Assembly: GCF_009826895.1 (NCBI RefSeq)
Contig: NZ_WUMV01000003.1
Location: 186,001-250,000 of the forward strand
Length of the DNA: 64,000 nt
Direction of reading: 5' to 3'
Source of the DNA: Stappia sediminis
GTDB taxonomy: Bacteria > Pseudomonadota > Alphaproteobacteria > Rhizobiales > Stappiaceae
Part shown: piece after piece, positions 47,182 through 55,938 of the stretch
How the letters are laid out: each line of letters starts with the position of its first letter
Position numbering within the stretch: the first letter of the stretch is position 1
The notes under the pieces: model-generated
The model's database searches: none
What the model saw: only the letters and a program-made list of their open reading frames with translations
What the model was told of the DNA's origin: nothing
Program-made: the position numbers and the translations under genes

Positions 47182-47874
47182 ATGTTCATTCCGCTGCACG
47201 ATCACAATCCCCTCATTCATGTCAGGCGACAATATGTCACATGGGGGCTGATCGCGGTTAACCTCGCCGTTTTCGTGCTCATTCAGGGCGGCGGACTTTC
47301 CGAAGACGCGCTGGCCGCCTCCGTCATGTCGCTGGGCCTCGTGCCGGCCGTCTTTTTCGACCTCCGCGAACTTTCGCCCGAGCTTGTACTGGTGCCGGAA
47401 GCCGCCTCGATGGTCACCTACGCCTTCCTGCATGGCAGCTGGATGCATCTGGCCGGCAACATGATTTTCCTGTGGGTGTTCGGCGACAATGTCGAGGATG
47501 CCATGGGCCATGTGAAGTTCCTGTTCTTCTACCTCGCCTGCGCCGCGGTGGCCGGCTTTGCCCAAGCCGCGCTCGACCCCGTTTCCACAGTTCCGATCGT
47601 CGGCGCATCGGGTGCGGTCGCCGGGATTGTGGGCGCCTATCTCATTCTTCATCCGCGCGTCAGGCTTTGGGTGCTGGCGCTGGGAAGAATACCCTTGCGG
47701 ATTCCCGCAAGCTGGGCGCTGGTCGCCTGGATCGGGTATCAGGTCGCCATGGCGGTCGGCTCCGCGGAGGAAGGCGTTGCCTGGTGGGCGCATGTGGCGG
47801 GTTTCGTCGCGGGCGCCGTGCTTGTCGTCATCCTCAAAAGGCCGGGAGTGCCGCTGTTCGATCGCGCTGCATGA
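47182..47874 (+). CDS. Rhomboid-family intramembrane serine protease
   Basis: 230-residue multi-pass membrane protein. The catalytic Ser is in PIVGASGAVAGIVGAYL (GxSG) and the catalytic His in AWWAHVAGFVAGAVLV. The HGSWMHLAGNMIFLWVFGDNVED loop with the conserved His/Asn before TM2 is present. N-terminal IPLHDHNPLIH is typical of this alphaproteobacterial branch. The ATG at 47182 follows GGTGGGGGCG. Its substrate is unknown. A nested palindrome and a MITE follow downstream. Confidence 0.9.
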   Translation: MFIPLHDHNPLIHVRRQYVTWGLIAVNLAVFVLIQGGGLSEDALAASVMSLGLVPAVFFDLRELSPELVLVPEAASMVTYAFLHGSWMHLAGNMIFLWVFGDNVEDAMGHVKFLFFYLACAAVAGFAQAALDPVSTVPIVGASGAVAGIVGAYLILHPRVRLWVLALGRIPLRIPASWALVAWIGYQVAMAVGSAEEGVAWWAHVAGFVAGAVLVVILKRPGVPLFDRAA

Positions 47875-47917
47875 GGGGAACGGCGGAGGCTTTCGCGCCG
47901 TTTTGTCGCCGTCAAAT

Positions 47918-47952
47918 GGGTCCAGGGTCGCAATTGCGACAGAGGTGGACCC
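47918..47952. repeat. Nested palindrome abutting MITE copy 2
   Basis: GGGTCCA (47918-47924) pairs with TGGACCC (47946-47952), enclosing the perfect 14-bp palindrome GTCGCAATTGCGAC (47927-47940). It has no T-run, so it is a poor intrinsic terminator. The MITE starts exactly at its right edge. Confidence 0.7.
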
Positions 47953-48222
47953 AGGGTCTGTTGAATATCAGGGTTTGGAACGTGGTATGAGCGAAAATCG
48001 TTCAGCTTCAGGAGCAGGGCTGCCGGAAGGGCTGTTCCCTTTCAAGGTTCTGCGACGCCAAGCTGGGCGATTTTCGCCATATCCCTTTGGGACGCGGTGG
48101 ATTTCGGCCCTGAATGCGTTGAAGAGCCCCTGTGGTGGAATACACCAGTGCGGTCTCTTCGCCTGTTCAGTTCCGAAATCCATCACACGCCACGCCCGAA
48201 ACCTGATACTCAACAGACCCTA
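47952..48222. mobile_element. MITE-like element, copy 2 (271 bp)
   Basis: Same length and layout as the copy at 29920-30190. Left end AGGGTCTGTTGAATATCAGG, right end read inward AGGGTCTGTTGAGTATCAGG; the terminal inverted repeats extend to about 33 bp. It carries the equivalent 78-codon frame (47987-48223) ending in the right repeat. The left boundary dinucleotide is CA and the right TA, so a clean TA duplication is not preserved. The etfBA promoter begins 8 bp downstream. Confidence 0.85.
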
Positions 48223-48230
48223 GGGCGGCG

Positions 48231-48259
48231 TTGACACCTGACGATAGCGTCAGTACGGT
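48231..48259 (+). promoter_or_regulatory. Candidate etfBA promoter with embedded operator
   Basis: TTGACA (48231-48236), a 17-bp spacer and TACGGT (48254-48259). The spacer is itself the inverted repeat CTGACG-ATAG-CGTCAG (48238-48253), so a bound repressor would sit between -35 and -10. The stretch CACCTGAC-N6-GTCA (48235-48252) also occurs at 44015. Confidence 0.6.
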
Positions 48260-48378
48260 CGCCGCCCGATCGACGGAATAAGCGGAAATCTGCCGTTTCC
48301 AGATGCCGGATATCTCCGGCGGCCACCATGTCATGCGCAGGTGAGGAACCCTGTGCGAGCGGGAGGTGCAAGAGCGCC

Positions 48379-49128
48379 ATGAAGATCCTCGTACCCGTGA
48401 AGCGGGTGATCGACTACAACGTCAAGGTGCGCGTCAAGGCCGACGGGTCGGGCGTGGATCTCGCCAACGTCAAGATGTCGATGAATCCCTTCGACGAAAT
48501 CGCGGTCGAAGAAGCGATCCGGCTGAAGGAAGCCGGAAAGGCAAGCGAAGTGGTGCTTGTGTCCGTCGGCCCGCAGCAGGCGCAGGAAACGCTGCGCACC
48601 GGCCTTGCGATGGGCGCGGACCGCGGCATCCTCGTCAAGACCGAAGGCACCACAGAGCCTCTGGCGGTCGCCAAGATCCTTAAGGGCATCGTCGGCGAGG
48701 AAGAGCCGGGTCTCGTGATCCTCGGCAAGCAGGCGATCGACGACGACTGCAACCAGACCGGACAGATGCTGGCCGCCCTGCTTGGCTGGGCGCAGGGCAC
48801 TTTCGCCAATGAGATCGACCTTGGCGAAGGCACGGTCGATGTCACGCGCGAGGTCGACGGCGGCCTGCAAACCGTGCAACTGAAGATGCCCGCGGTCGTG
48901 ACCACGGATCTGCGCCTCAACGAGCCGCGCTACGCATCGCTGCCGAACATCATGAAAGCCAAGAAGAAGCCGATCGACGAAAAGTCGCCGGACGATTACG
49001 GCGTCGATGTTTCGCCGCGTCTCGAGGTCGTCACGACGAAGGAGCCGCCGGCACGCGAGGCCGGCATCAAGGTCGCTTCCGTCGCCGAGCTCGTCGAAAA
49101 GCTCAAGAACGAAGCCGGCGTGCTTTAA
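48379..49128 (+). CDS. etfB: Electron transfer flavoprotein beta subunit
   Basis: Small ETF subunit that binds AMP and, with EtfA, passes electrons from acyl-CoA dehydrogenases to ETF-ubiquinone oxidoreductase. The 249-residue protein begins [19 protein letters not shown] and has [16 protein letters not shown], the [18 protein letters not shown]-type segment and [22 protein letters not shown], the ETF-QO/dehydrogenase recognition region. The ATG at 48379 is chosen over an upstream in-frame ATG at 48328 because this is where family homology begins. Confidence 0.96.
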   Translation: MKILVPVKRVIDYNVKVRVKADGSGVDLANVKMSMNPFDEIAVEEAIRLKEAGKASEVVLVSVGPQQAQETLRTGLAMGADRGILVKTEGTTEPLAVAKILKGIVGEEEPGLVILGKQAIDDDCNQTGQMLAALLGWAQGTFANEIDLGEGTVDVTREVDGGLQTVQLKMPAVVTTDLRLNEPRYASLPNIMKAKKKPIDEKSPDDYGVDVSPRLEVVTTKEPPAREAGIKVASVAELVEKLKNEAGVL

Positions 49129-49152
49129 GCGGCAAGAAGGAGGAATTTTGAT

Positions 49153-50094
49153 ATGACCACGCTTCTTGTTGCCGAACATTCCGGCGCCGAGTTGAACGAC
49201 GCCACCGCGAAGGCGCTGACTGCCGCCGCCGCGCTTGGCGCGGACGTGCACATTCTCGTTGCCGGCAAGGACTGCAAGGGCGCCGCCGAAGAGGCGGCCA
49301 AGCTCTCCGGGGTCGCCAAGGTGCTCGTGGCGGACGGCGATGGCCTCGGCCATCAGCTTGCCGAAGCGACGGCGGATCTCATTGTCTCGTTGGCCGACGG
49401 CTACGACGCCTTCGTGGCGCCGGCGACCGCGAACGGCAAGAACATCATGCCGCGCGTCGCCGCTCTTCTCGATGTCATGCAGGTGTCGGACATCACCGCA
49501 GTCGTGGACGCGGAGACCTTCGAGCGTCCGATCTACGCGGGCAACGCCATCCAGACCGTCAAATCGATCGATCCCAAGAAGGTCGTGACCGTTCGGACCG
49601 CTTCCTTTCCCGCCGCCGAGGTGGGCGGATCGGCCGCGATCGAGGAAGTTGCCGCCGTTTCCTCCGACCTTTCGAGCTTTATTGGCGAGAAACTGCAGGA
49701 ATCCGACCGTCCGGAGCTGACTTCGGCAAAGGTGATCATTTCCGGGGGCCGCGCGCTGGGCTCCAAGGAGCAATTCCAGGAAGTCATCCTGCCGGTGGCG
49801 GACGCGCTGGGGGCAGCCGTCGGTGCTTCGCGCGCAGCCGTCGACGCGGGTTACGCGCCGAACGACTGGCAGGTCGGCCAGACCGGCAAGGTCGTTGCGC
49901 CGGACCTCTATATAGCCTGCGGTATATCCGGTGCGATCCAGCATCTGGCCGGCATGAAGGATTCCAAGGTGATCGTTGCGATCAACAAGGACGAGGAAGC
50001 CCCGATCTTCCAGGTGGCCGATTACGGCCTGGTCGCCGACCTCTTCGACGTGCTGCCGGAATTCAAGGCGGAAGTGGAAAAGGCGAAGGGCTGA
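49153..50094 (+). CDS. etfA: Electron transfer flavoprotein alpha subunit
   Basis: FAD-binding large ETF subunit. The 313-residue protein has the FAD domain in its C-terminal half: [59 protein letters not shown], then [20 protein letters not shown] strong AGAAGGAGGA precedes the ATG, 24 bp after etfB. It is followed by a terminator and then the 3-hydroxyacyl-CoA dehydrogenase gene, grouping fatty-acid and amino-acid catabolic functions. Confidence 0.97.
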   Translation: MTTLLVAEHSGAELNDATAKALTAAAALGADVHILVAGKDCKGAAEEAAKLSGVAKVLVADGDGLGHQLAEATADLIVSLADGYDAFVAPATANGKNIMPRVAALLDVMQVSDITAVVDAETFERPIYAGNAIQTVKSIDPKKVVTVRTASFPAAEVGGSAAIEEVAAVSSDLSSFIGEKLQESDRPELTSAKVIISGGRALGSKEQFQEVILPVADALGAAVGASRAAVDAGYAPNDWQVGQTGKVVAPDLYIACGISGAIQHLAGMKDSKVIVAINKDEEAPIFQVADYGLVADLFDVLPEFKAEVEKAKG

Positions 50095-50129
50095 AAGCCG
50101 GAATTCAACCTGAATTCGCGAATTGGTGA

Positions 50130-50158
50130 AGGCCCGCCCCCTTGGCGGGCCTTTCTTT
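50130..50158 (+). terminator. Intrinsic terminator after etfA
   Basis: AGGCCCGCC pairs with GGCGGGCCT around a CCCTT loop, followed by TTCTTTT. It lies 36 bp after the etfA stop, so hbdA probably has its own promoter. Confidence 0.85.
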
Positions 50159-50305
50159 TGCGATATTTCTGTACCGCAGTGCAAAAACTTTGCCGAAGTT
50201 CTTGCGGACGTGCAGCGAAGTTGCGATGAATAACGCCACGCTGAAACAGGCGCGCCCGGGCATTTGCGCCCGGGAAGACGCCATAACAAATAGCCGGGTC
50301 GAAAA

Positions 50306-51187
50306 ATGGTGTTGGAAATCAAGAAAGTCGGCGTGATAGGCGCCGGTCAGATGGGCAACGGAATTGCTCATGTCTGTGCGCTTGCCGGCTATGATGTGGC
50401 GCTCAACGACATTTCCACGGATCGGATCCAGTCCGGCCTTGCCACGATCAATGGCAATCTGACCAGGCAGGTCAGCAAAGAGATCATAAAGGAAGAAGAG
50501 CGCGTCGCGGCGCTGGAGCGCATCAAGGCCGCCGACAGCATGGATCAGCTGGCCGATGTCGACCTCGTGATCGAATCGGCGGTGGAAAACGAGCAGGTCA
50601 AACGCAAGATCTTTGCCCAGCTTTGCCCGCTGCTGAAGCCCGAGGCGATCCTTGCAACCAACACTTCGTCGATCTCCATAACCCGGCTCGCCGCCTCCAC
50701 GGATCGTCCGGAGCGGTTCATCGGCATTCACTTCATGAATCCCGTGCCGCTGATGGAGCTGATCGAGCTGGTGCGCGGCATCGCCACGGAAGACGAAACC
50801 TTCGAACTGGCGAAGGAGTTCACCCGGAGGCTCGGCAAGACCACGGCGGTTTCGGAAGACTTCCCCGCCTTCATGGTCAACCGCATCCTGTTGCCGATGA
50901 TCAACGAGGCGATCTACACCCTGTATGAGGGCGTGGGGTCCGTCGAGGCGATCGATACGGCGATGAGGCTTGGCGCGAACCACCCGATGGGGCCGCTGCA
51001 GCTCGCCGATTTCATCGGACTCGATACGTGCCTGTCGATCATGCAGGTTCTTTACGAAGGCCTGGCCGACTCCAAATACCGGCCCTGCCCGCTGCTCGTG
51101 AAATACGTCGAGGCGGGCTGGCTCGGCCGCAAGACGCAGCGCGGTTTTTACGATTATCGCGGCGAGACGCCGGTTCCCACGCGCTGA
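50306..51187 (+). CDS. 3-hydroxybutyryl-CoA dehydrogenase
   Basis: NAD(P)-dependent oxidation of 3-hydroxybutyryl-CoA or reduction of acetoacetyl-CoA. The 293-residue protein has the Rossmann motif VGVIGAGQMGNGIAHVCALAGYDV, the catalytic His in GIHFMNPVPLMELIEL with its partner Glu, and the Asn in FMVNRILLPMINEA. C-terminal NHPMGPLQLADFIGLD is typical. It is a single-domain enzyme without a hydratase fusion. The nearby etfBA and acyl-CoA synthetase genes fit a role in beta-oxidation or polyhydroxybutyrate metabolism. The start among ATG 50306, GTG and TTG codons is uncertain. Confidence 0.94.
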   Translation: MVLEIKKVGVIGAGQMGNGIAHVCALAGYDVALNDISTDRIQSGLATINGNLTRQVSKEIIKEEERVAALERIKAADSMDQLADVDLVIESAVENEQVKRKIFAQLCPLLKPEAILATNTSSISITRLAASTDRPERFIGIHFMNPVPLMELIELVRGIATEDETFELAKEFTRRLGKTTAVSEDFPAFMVNRILLPMINEAIYTLYEGVGSVEAIDTAMRLGANHPMGPLQLADFIGLDTCLSIMQVLYEGLADSKYRPCPLLVKYVEAGWLGRKTQRGFYDYRGETPVPTR

Positions 51188-51213
51188 AATCAAAACGTTT
51201 TGGCTATCCGGAA

Positions 51214-51243
51214 ACCCTCCGCCCGTGGCGCGGAGGGTTTTTT
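51214..51243 (+). terminator. Intrinsic terminator after the 3-hydroxybutyryl-CoA dehydrogenase gene
   Basis: ACCCTCCGC pairs with GCGGAGGGT around a seven-base loop CCGTGGC, followed by a run of five further T residues. It lies 26 bp after the stop codon. Confidence 0.87.
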
Positions 51244-51296
51244 CTTGCCTAACGCCAAGGTATGTCATTCGTTGACGGAAAACGGATGCACGCCTG

Positions 51297-52787
51297 ATGA
51301 ACCTTGCCCGCTATTGCCTGACCAACGCAGATCCCGACCTGAACGCGGAGGCGCTCGTCGTGCTCGGACCCGGGGGCGCGGTCAAGGAAAGCTGGACCTA
51401 TGCCGAAATGCAGGATGCGATCCTGCGTGTCGCCGGGAGCCTTGCAGGGCTTGGGTTCGCGCAAGGCGAGCGGGTGCTTCTGCGCATGGGGCACACCAGC
51501 GATTTTCCGATCGTCTTCTTCGGGGCGATTGCCGCGGGGCTGGTGCCGATTCCCACGTCCGGAATGCTGACGGCGGAGGAATGCGACAGGATATTGCAGG
51601 ACTCCGATGCCGCGCTGATCGTGCATGACGGCACGGTCAGCCTCCCCGCGGACCTCGAGGGGAGGACGGTGATCGATGCGGATGAGCTTTCGCGCCTGAA
51701 AAGCCCGGATCCGGGCCAGTTCGCGGAAACGGCGGACGACGATCCGGCCTTTCTCGTCTATACATCGGGTACGAGCGGCAGCCCGAAAGGCGTTCTGCAC
51801 GCACAGCGCTCGGCGATCGGCCGGCGGCCGATGTATGCTGGGTGGTACGGTATTTCACCCGCCGACAGGCTGCTGCATGCGGGCGCCTTCAACTGGACCT
51901 ATACGCTCGGCGTCGGGCTGATGGACCCTTGGGCGAATGGCGCGACAAGCGTCGTTTACGACGGCCCGCGCGACCCGCACGTCTGGCCGCAGTTGATGGA
52001 AGCGGCCAAGGCAACGCTCTTTGCCGCCGTGCCGAGCCTCTACCGCAGGATCCTGAAATATGCGGACGTCTCGAAAGGCTCCTTTCCCGCGCTTCGCCAT
52101 GGGCTGACCGCCGGAGAGGCGCTGTCGCCGGCCCTGCACGAAGATTGGGTCAGGCACACGGGCCGGCAGCTTTACGAAGCGCTCGGCATGAGCGAGATCT
52201 CCACCTACATCTCCTCCGGGCCGGACACGCCGACGAAGCCGGGAAGTCCGGGCAAGGCGCAAGCCGGGCGAAAGATCGCCATTCTTTCTTCCCAAACCGA
52301 TGACAGGCAGCCGCTAAAAGCCGGCGAAACGGGCCTGCTTGCGGTCCACGGAAGCGACCCCGGCCTGATGCTCGGCTACTGGCGACGGCCGGATGACACT
52401 GCCTCCGTTTTCCGTGGCGACTGGTTCCTCACCGGCGATCTCGCCCGCATCGATGAGGATGGCTACGTCTGGTACGGCGGCCGGTCCGACGATGTGATGA
52501 ACGCCTTTGGCTACCGTGTCGCGCCGCAGGAAGTGGAGCTTGCCTTGTCGGCGCATCCCGACGTGGCCGAGGTGGCGGTGACCGACGTACCGGCCGGGAA
52601 CGGGATTTCGCTTGTCACGGCTTTTATCGTGCTGCGCGAAGGGGCGGCCCGTGACGAAAGCGCGCTTGGCGAATTCGCGGCCGCAAGGCTTGCCGAATAC
52701 AAGCGCCCGAAGGTCTATCGTTTTGTCGATGCCCTGCCGCGCACCGCCAGCGGCAAGGTGCTTCGCCGGGCACTGAAGGGCAATTAA
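51297..52787 (+). CDS. Acyl-CoA synthetase (AMP-forming)
   Basis: 496-residue ANL-superfamily ligase. Motifs in order: FLVYTSGTSGSPKGVLHAQRS (phosphate loop), LYEALGMSEISTY (A5), WFLTGDLARIDEDGYVWYGGRSDDVMNAFGYRV (A7-A8 hinge) and LPRTASGKVLRRAL with the catalytic Lys (A10). The short length and GMSEIST resemble benzoate- or medium-chain acyl-CoA ligases more than acetyl-CoA synthetase, but the substrate is undetermined. No good ribosome binding site precedes the ATG; transcription must start after the terminator at 51243. Confidence 0.9.
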   Translation: MNLARYCLTNADPDLNAEALVVLGPGGAVKESWTYAEMQDAILRVAGSLAGLGFAQGERVLLRMGHTSDFPIVFFGAIAAGLVPIPTSGMLTAEECDRILQDSDAALIVHDGTVSLPADLEGRTVIDADELSRLKSPDPGQFAETADDDPAFLVYTSGTSGSPKGVLHAQRSAIGRRPMYAGWYGISPADRLLHAGAFNWTYTLGVGLMDPWANGATSVVYDGPRDPHVWPQLMEAAKATLFAAVPSLYRRILKYADVSKGSFPALRHGLTAGEALSPALHEDWVRHTGRQLYEALGMSEISTYISSGPDTPTKPGSPGKAQAGRKIAILSSQTDDRQPLKAGETGLLAVHGSDPGLMLGYWRRPDDTASVFRGDWFLTGDLARIDEDGYVWYGGRSDDVMNAFGYRVAPQEVELALSAHPDVAEVAVTDVPAGNGISLVTAFIVLREGAARDESALGEFAAARLAEYKRPKVYRFVDALPRTASGKVLRRALKGN

Positions 52788-52838
52788 CGCCGTATTTACT
52801 GGAAGTTGTAAACTTGCCTGCAAAATCAGGAGTGTTTT

Positions 52839-53039
52839 ATGTCCAGCGTTTCCTCGATTTCCGCCGTTGCTTCAGCTGCCCAAACCCGGAATGTGCTTGC
52901 CGCGGAATTCGTCAAGCAGGATCAGCAGCAAGCCGCGAATATCGCAACGCTCGTCGAGCAGGCGAGCCAGGCGTTGGAAACCGCGACGCCGAGCGCGCCC
53001 GCACCCGGCCTCGGTGGCGTGGTGGACGTCACGGCTTAG
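52839..53039 (+). CDS. Small hydrophilic protein, unknown function
   Basis: 66-residue protein with a strong CAGGAG six bases before the ATG. It has a Ser/Ala-rich N-terminus, a predicted amphipathic helix (EFVKQDQQQAANIATLVEQASQALETA) and a Pro/Ala-rich link to a GLGGVVDVTA end. It is reminiscent of the short 'putative motility protein' (YjfB-like) families, but I cannot assign it firmly. It has no signal peptide. It lies between the acyl-CoA synthetase and a convergent thioredoxin-fold gene. Confidence 0.6.
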   Translation: MSSVSSISAVASAAQTRNVLAAEFVKQDQQQAANIATLVEQASQALETATPSAPAPGLGGVVDVTA

Positions 53040-53054
53040 CCGAAACGCGATCCC

Positions 53055-53606
53055 TCAGGGCTCGAGCCGGCAGCCGTTCTCGTCGCAATTTTCACCTTGC
53101 GTGTTCGTTTTCCCGGCAGCGTGGGCGGCTTCGATATCGCCCTCGCGCAGGAGAGACATGATCTGTGCGCCGAGCGCAAGGTCGTCCTCCGCGCCGAAAT
53201 GCTGCTTGCGCAGCTTTCCCTGCCGGTCGATCAGGATCTGTGTCGGCGTTCCCTGCATCCGGTAGGCGGTCATCGTCCTCGGTGCGCCGCCTTTTCCCGA
53301 AGGCTGATCGATGCCGACCGGAAATTTCACCCGGTATTCATGCAGGAAAGCTTCAAGAGCCGCGCGCGTCCCCTGTGCTTCGTGATGTTCGAAGACGGTG
53401 TGCAGCCCAAGCACGACGACATCGTCCGGGCTGAAGGTTTCGGCAACGCGCATGGCTTGGGGAAGGCCATGCGAGACGCAGCCAGGACAAAGCATCTGGA
53501 AGGCCTCGATCATGACGACCTTGCCTCTGAGTTGTTCGAGCGTGATATCGCTTCTGGAATTCAACCAGCAGAGGGTTTCGAGCGGGGGAGCGTCGCGCAG
53601 TTTCAC
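53055..53606 (-). CDS. Thioredoxin-fold redoxin (AhpC/TSA-TlpA type)
   Basis: 183-residue protein with the redox motif CPGC in MIEAFQMLCPGCVSHGLPQAM and the cis-Pro region MQGTPTQILIDRQGKL. The pattern (LRGKVVMIEAFQ near the N-terminus) is that of the TlpA/ResA/redoxin group. No signal peptide or membrane anchor is visible, so it is probably cytoplasmic. A Cys pair at the extreme C-terminus (ENCDENGCRLEP) is unusual and could bind metal or form a second disulfide. It lies upstream-adjacent to, and co-oriented with, tlpA's 3' side. Confidence 0.8.
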   Translation of the reverse strand: MKLRDAPPLETLCWLNSRSDITLEQLRGKVVMIEAFQMLCPGCVSHGLPQAMRVAETFSPDDVVVLGLHTVFEHHEAQGTRAALEAFLHEYRVKFPVGIDQPSGKGGAPRTMTAYRMQGTPTQILIDRQGKLRKQHFGAEDDLALGAQIMSLLREGDIEAAHAAGKTNTQGENCDENGCRLEP

Positions 53607-53708
53607 CGGAGCCTCGCATCTCGGAAAGGTAGATTCCCGCTCTTTTGCACGGCAACGGCTCGGTTTCGCATATCAAACCCGATCACGTTTGCGCGTTGTC
53701 CCGCGTGG

Positions 53709-54380
53709 TCATGCGGGCTTGTCCTGTGCTTTTACCACCGCGTCGATGAGCGATTTCGCATCGTCCGATGCCCATTCCGCCGGCCCGTACATGGAGCCGA
53801 TCTCGCAGCCTTTACCGTCGATCAGCATGGTCGTGGGAAGGCCGGCGGCACGCCCGCGCGTGCGCAACTCGTTGAAAATGCCCATCGTGTTGTCGGCATA
53901 AAGCTTGAGGGATTCCGTGCCGATGTCCTCGAGAAATTTCTTCGGCTTGTCGAGCGGGCCGCGATCGACATTGATGGCCAGGACGGCGAAATCCTCGCCG
54001 CCGCGTTCGGCCTGCAGCCGGTCGAGGGCGGGCATTTCCTTCCGGCAGGGCGCACACCAGGTCGCCCAGAGATTGAGGAGAAGCGTCTTGTCCTTGAAGT
54101 CTGCGATCTTGTGAGTGGTGCCGTCCGCATCCTGAAACGAGAGATCGGCGACGCTGAGCGGCTGTTTCGCGGGAAGGAAGGCGGCAACTTCCCCCGCGGC
54201 GGCCGCCTTGCCGGCCTCGCCTGCCGAAAGGGCCGCCTGGCAGGCTCCGCTCCCCGGCAAAACATTGCCATTTACCCCACCGATCACGTATACCGCGCTT
54301 GAGATCGCGGCCAATCCGGTCACGCCGAGTACGGCAATTGTCATAAATCGGCGGGAGCGGGTTTTCGTCACGTCCGTCAT
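53709..54380 (-). CDS. tlpA: TlpA-family thiol:disulfide interchange protein
   Basis: 223-residue membrane-anchored periplasmic thioredoxin, in rhizobia implicated in cytochrome oxidase (CuA) maturation. The N-terminal anchor is [24 protein letters not shown]; the active site [18 protein letters not shown] and the cis-Pro region [11 protein letters not shown] follow. A Cys after the anchor (GSGACQAAL) and another in [11 protein letters not shown] are seen in this family. It is divergent from argH, 37 bp apart, as in Rhizobiales. Confidence 0.9.
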   Translation of the reverse strand: MTDVTKTRSRRFMTIAVLGVTGLAAISSAVYVIGGVNGNVLPGSGACQAALSAGEAGKAAAAGEVAAFLPAKQPLSVADLSFQDADGTTHKIADFKDKTLLLNLWATWCAPCRKEMPALDRLQAERGGEDFAVLAINVDRGPLDKPKKFLEDIGTESLKLYADNTMGIFNELRTRGRAAGLPTTMLIDGKGCEIGSMYGPAEWASDDAKSLIDAVVKAQDKPA

Positions 54381-54417
54381 CGTCTTTCCGTCTTATCCTA
54401 TCCCGAAGGACACGTTC

Positions 54418-55815
54418 ATGAGCAACCGCATGTGGGGCGGCCGTTTCGCCGAGGGGCCCGACGCCATCATGGAGGAGATAAATGCCTCCATCGATTACGA
54501 TCGCAAGCTCTACCGGCAGGATATTGCCGGATCGAAAGCCCATGTGCGCATGCTGGCTGAAGGCAATATCGTGTCGAAGGACGACGCGGACAAGATCGCG
54601 GAAGGTCTCGATGCGATCTTGTTGGAGATCGAGAAAGGCGAATTTGCCTTCTCGCGGGCGCTTGAGGACATCCACATGAACGTGGAAGCTCGCCTTTCCG
54701 ACCTTATCGGTCCGGCGGCAGGGCGGCTTCACACCGCGCGCTCGCGCAACGATCAGGTTGCGACCGATTTTCGCATCTGGGTGCGCGACACGCTCGATAC
54801 GTTCGACGAGCAGTTGACCGACCTTCTGACCGCGCTGGCAACACGCGCGGAGGAATATTCCGGGACGGTCATGCCCGGCTTCACCCACCTGCAGACGGCG
54901 CAGCCAGTGACCTTCGGCCATCACCTGATGGCCTATGTGGAGATGTTCGCCCGCGACCGCTCGCGTATGCGCGATGCGAGGAAGCGGATGAACGAATGCC
55001 CGCTGGGCTCGGCAGCACTTGCGGGCACGTCCTTCCCGATCGACAGGGAGATGACCGCGAAGGCGCTCGGATTCGATCGGCCGACGGCGAATTCGCTCGA
55101 TGCGGTCTCCGATCGCGATTTTGTGATCGAGGCGGTGTCGAATGCGTCGATCGCAGCGATGCACCTTTCGCGGCTGGCGGAAGAAATCGTGATCTGGTGT
55201 TCCGCCCAGTTCGCCTTCATTCGCCTGTCGGACAAGTTTTCGACCGGTTCCTCCATCATGCCGCAGAAGAAGAACCCGGATGCCGCCGAGCTGGTGCGCG
55301 CCAAGTCGGGCCGCATCTACGGCGGGCTGACCGGGCTTCTTGTCATGATGAAAGGCCTTCCGCTCGCCTATTCCAAGGACATGCAGGAAGACAAGGAACA
55401 GGCTTTCGACGCGTTGTCGAGCCTTTCGCTTGCGCTTGCCGCAATGACGGGCATGGTCCGCGACCTGGAAGCAAACGAAAAGGCGATGAAAAAGGCCGCC
55501 GGCTCGGGATATTCCACGGCCACGGATCTGGCCGACTGGCTCGTGCGCGTGGTCGGCATGCCGTTTCGCGAGGCGCATCACGTTACGGGCCGCATCGTTG
55601 CGACCGCCGCGGAAAAAGGTATCGACCTGCACCGGATTTCGCTTGCGGACATGCAGGCGGTGGACGGTCGCATCACCAACGACGTCTACTCGGTGCTTTC
55701 GGTCGACAAATCCGTGAGAAGCCGGACGAGTTACGGCGGCACGTCGCCGGTCAACGTGCGCAAGCAGGCAAGGCGCTGGCTTAAGGCGCTTGCCCGCGAA
55801 GCTGACAAGGCCTGA
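54418..55815 (+). CDS. argH: Argininosuccinate lyase ArgH
   Basis: Final step of arginine synthesis, releasing fumarate. The 465-residue protein starts [25 protein letters not shown], has [18 protein letters not shown], the [21 protein letters not shown] catalytic segment, and the fumarase-family signature [22 protein letters not shown] with the catalytic Ser. The start at ATG 54418 is preceded by GAAGGA; upstream in-frame codons belong to the divergent tlpA. It precedes lptM and lysA. Confidence 0.97.
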   Translation: MSNRMWGGRFAEGPDAIMEEINASIDYDRKLYRQDIAGSKAHVRMLAEGNIVSKDDADKIAEGLDAILLEIEKGEFAFSRALEDIHMNVEARLSDLIGPAAGRLHTARSRNDQVATDFRIWVRDTLDTFDEQLTDLLTALATRAEEYSGTVMPGFTHLQTAQPVTFGHHLMAYVEMFARDRSRMRDARKRMNECPLGSAALAGTSFPIDREMTAKALGFDRPTANSLDAVSDRDFVIEAVSNASIAAMHLSRLAEEIVIWCSAQFAFIRLSDKFSTGSSIMPQKKNPDAAELVRAKSGRIYGGLTGLLVMMKGLPLAYSKDMQEDKEQAFDALSSLSLALAAMTGMVRDLEANEKAMKKAAGSGYSTATDLADWLVRVVGMPFREAHHVTGRIVATAAEKGIDLHRISLADMQAVDGRITNDVYSVLSVDKSVRSRTSYGGTSPVNVRKQARRWLKALAREADKA

Positions 55816-55938
55816 CTTTATGGTCAAGAGGGTTGCGGCCCGGCTGCCGAACGTGCAAGGAAATCAATGCAGACAGGATGCTCTGCCATTTTTTGATGCG
55901 GTCAGCCTGAAGCGGGTTTGTTCCGGGGGTGGAATTCG

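Noticed and set aside
48331-50322. 663-codon minus-strand frame over etfBA
   Set aside because: Antisense shadow of two well-supported genes; no domain or ribosome binding site.
53097-54302. 401-codon plus-strand frame over the two thioredoxin-fold genes
   Set aside because: Shadow of the redoxin and tlpA genes, both of which have active-site motifs on the minus strand.
53812-55827. 671-codon frame on the minus strand across argH
   Set aside because: It is antisense to the complete, motif-bearing argH and overlaps tlpA; the translation is Arg/His-rich without domains, as expected from GC-rich shadow frames.
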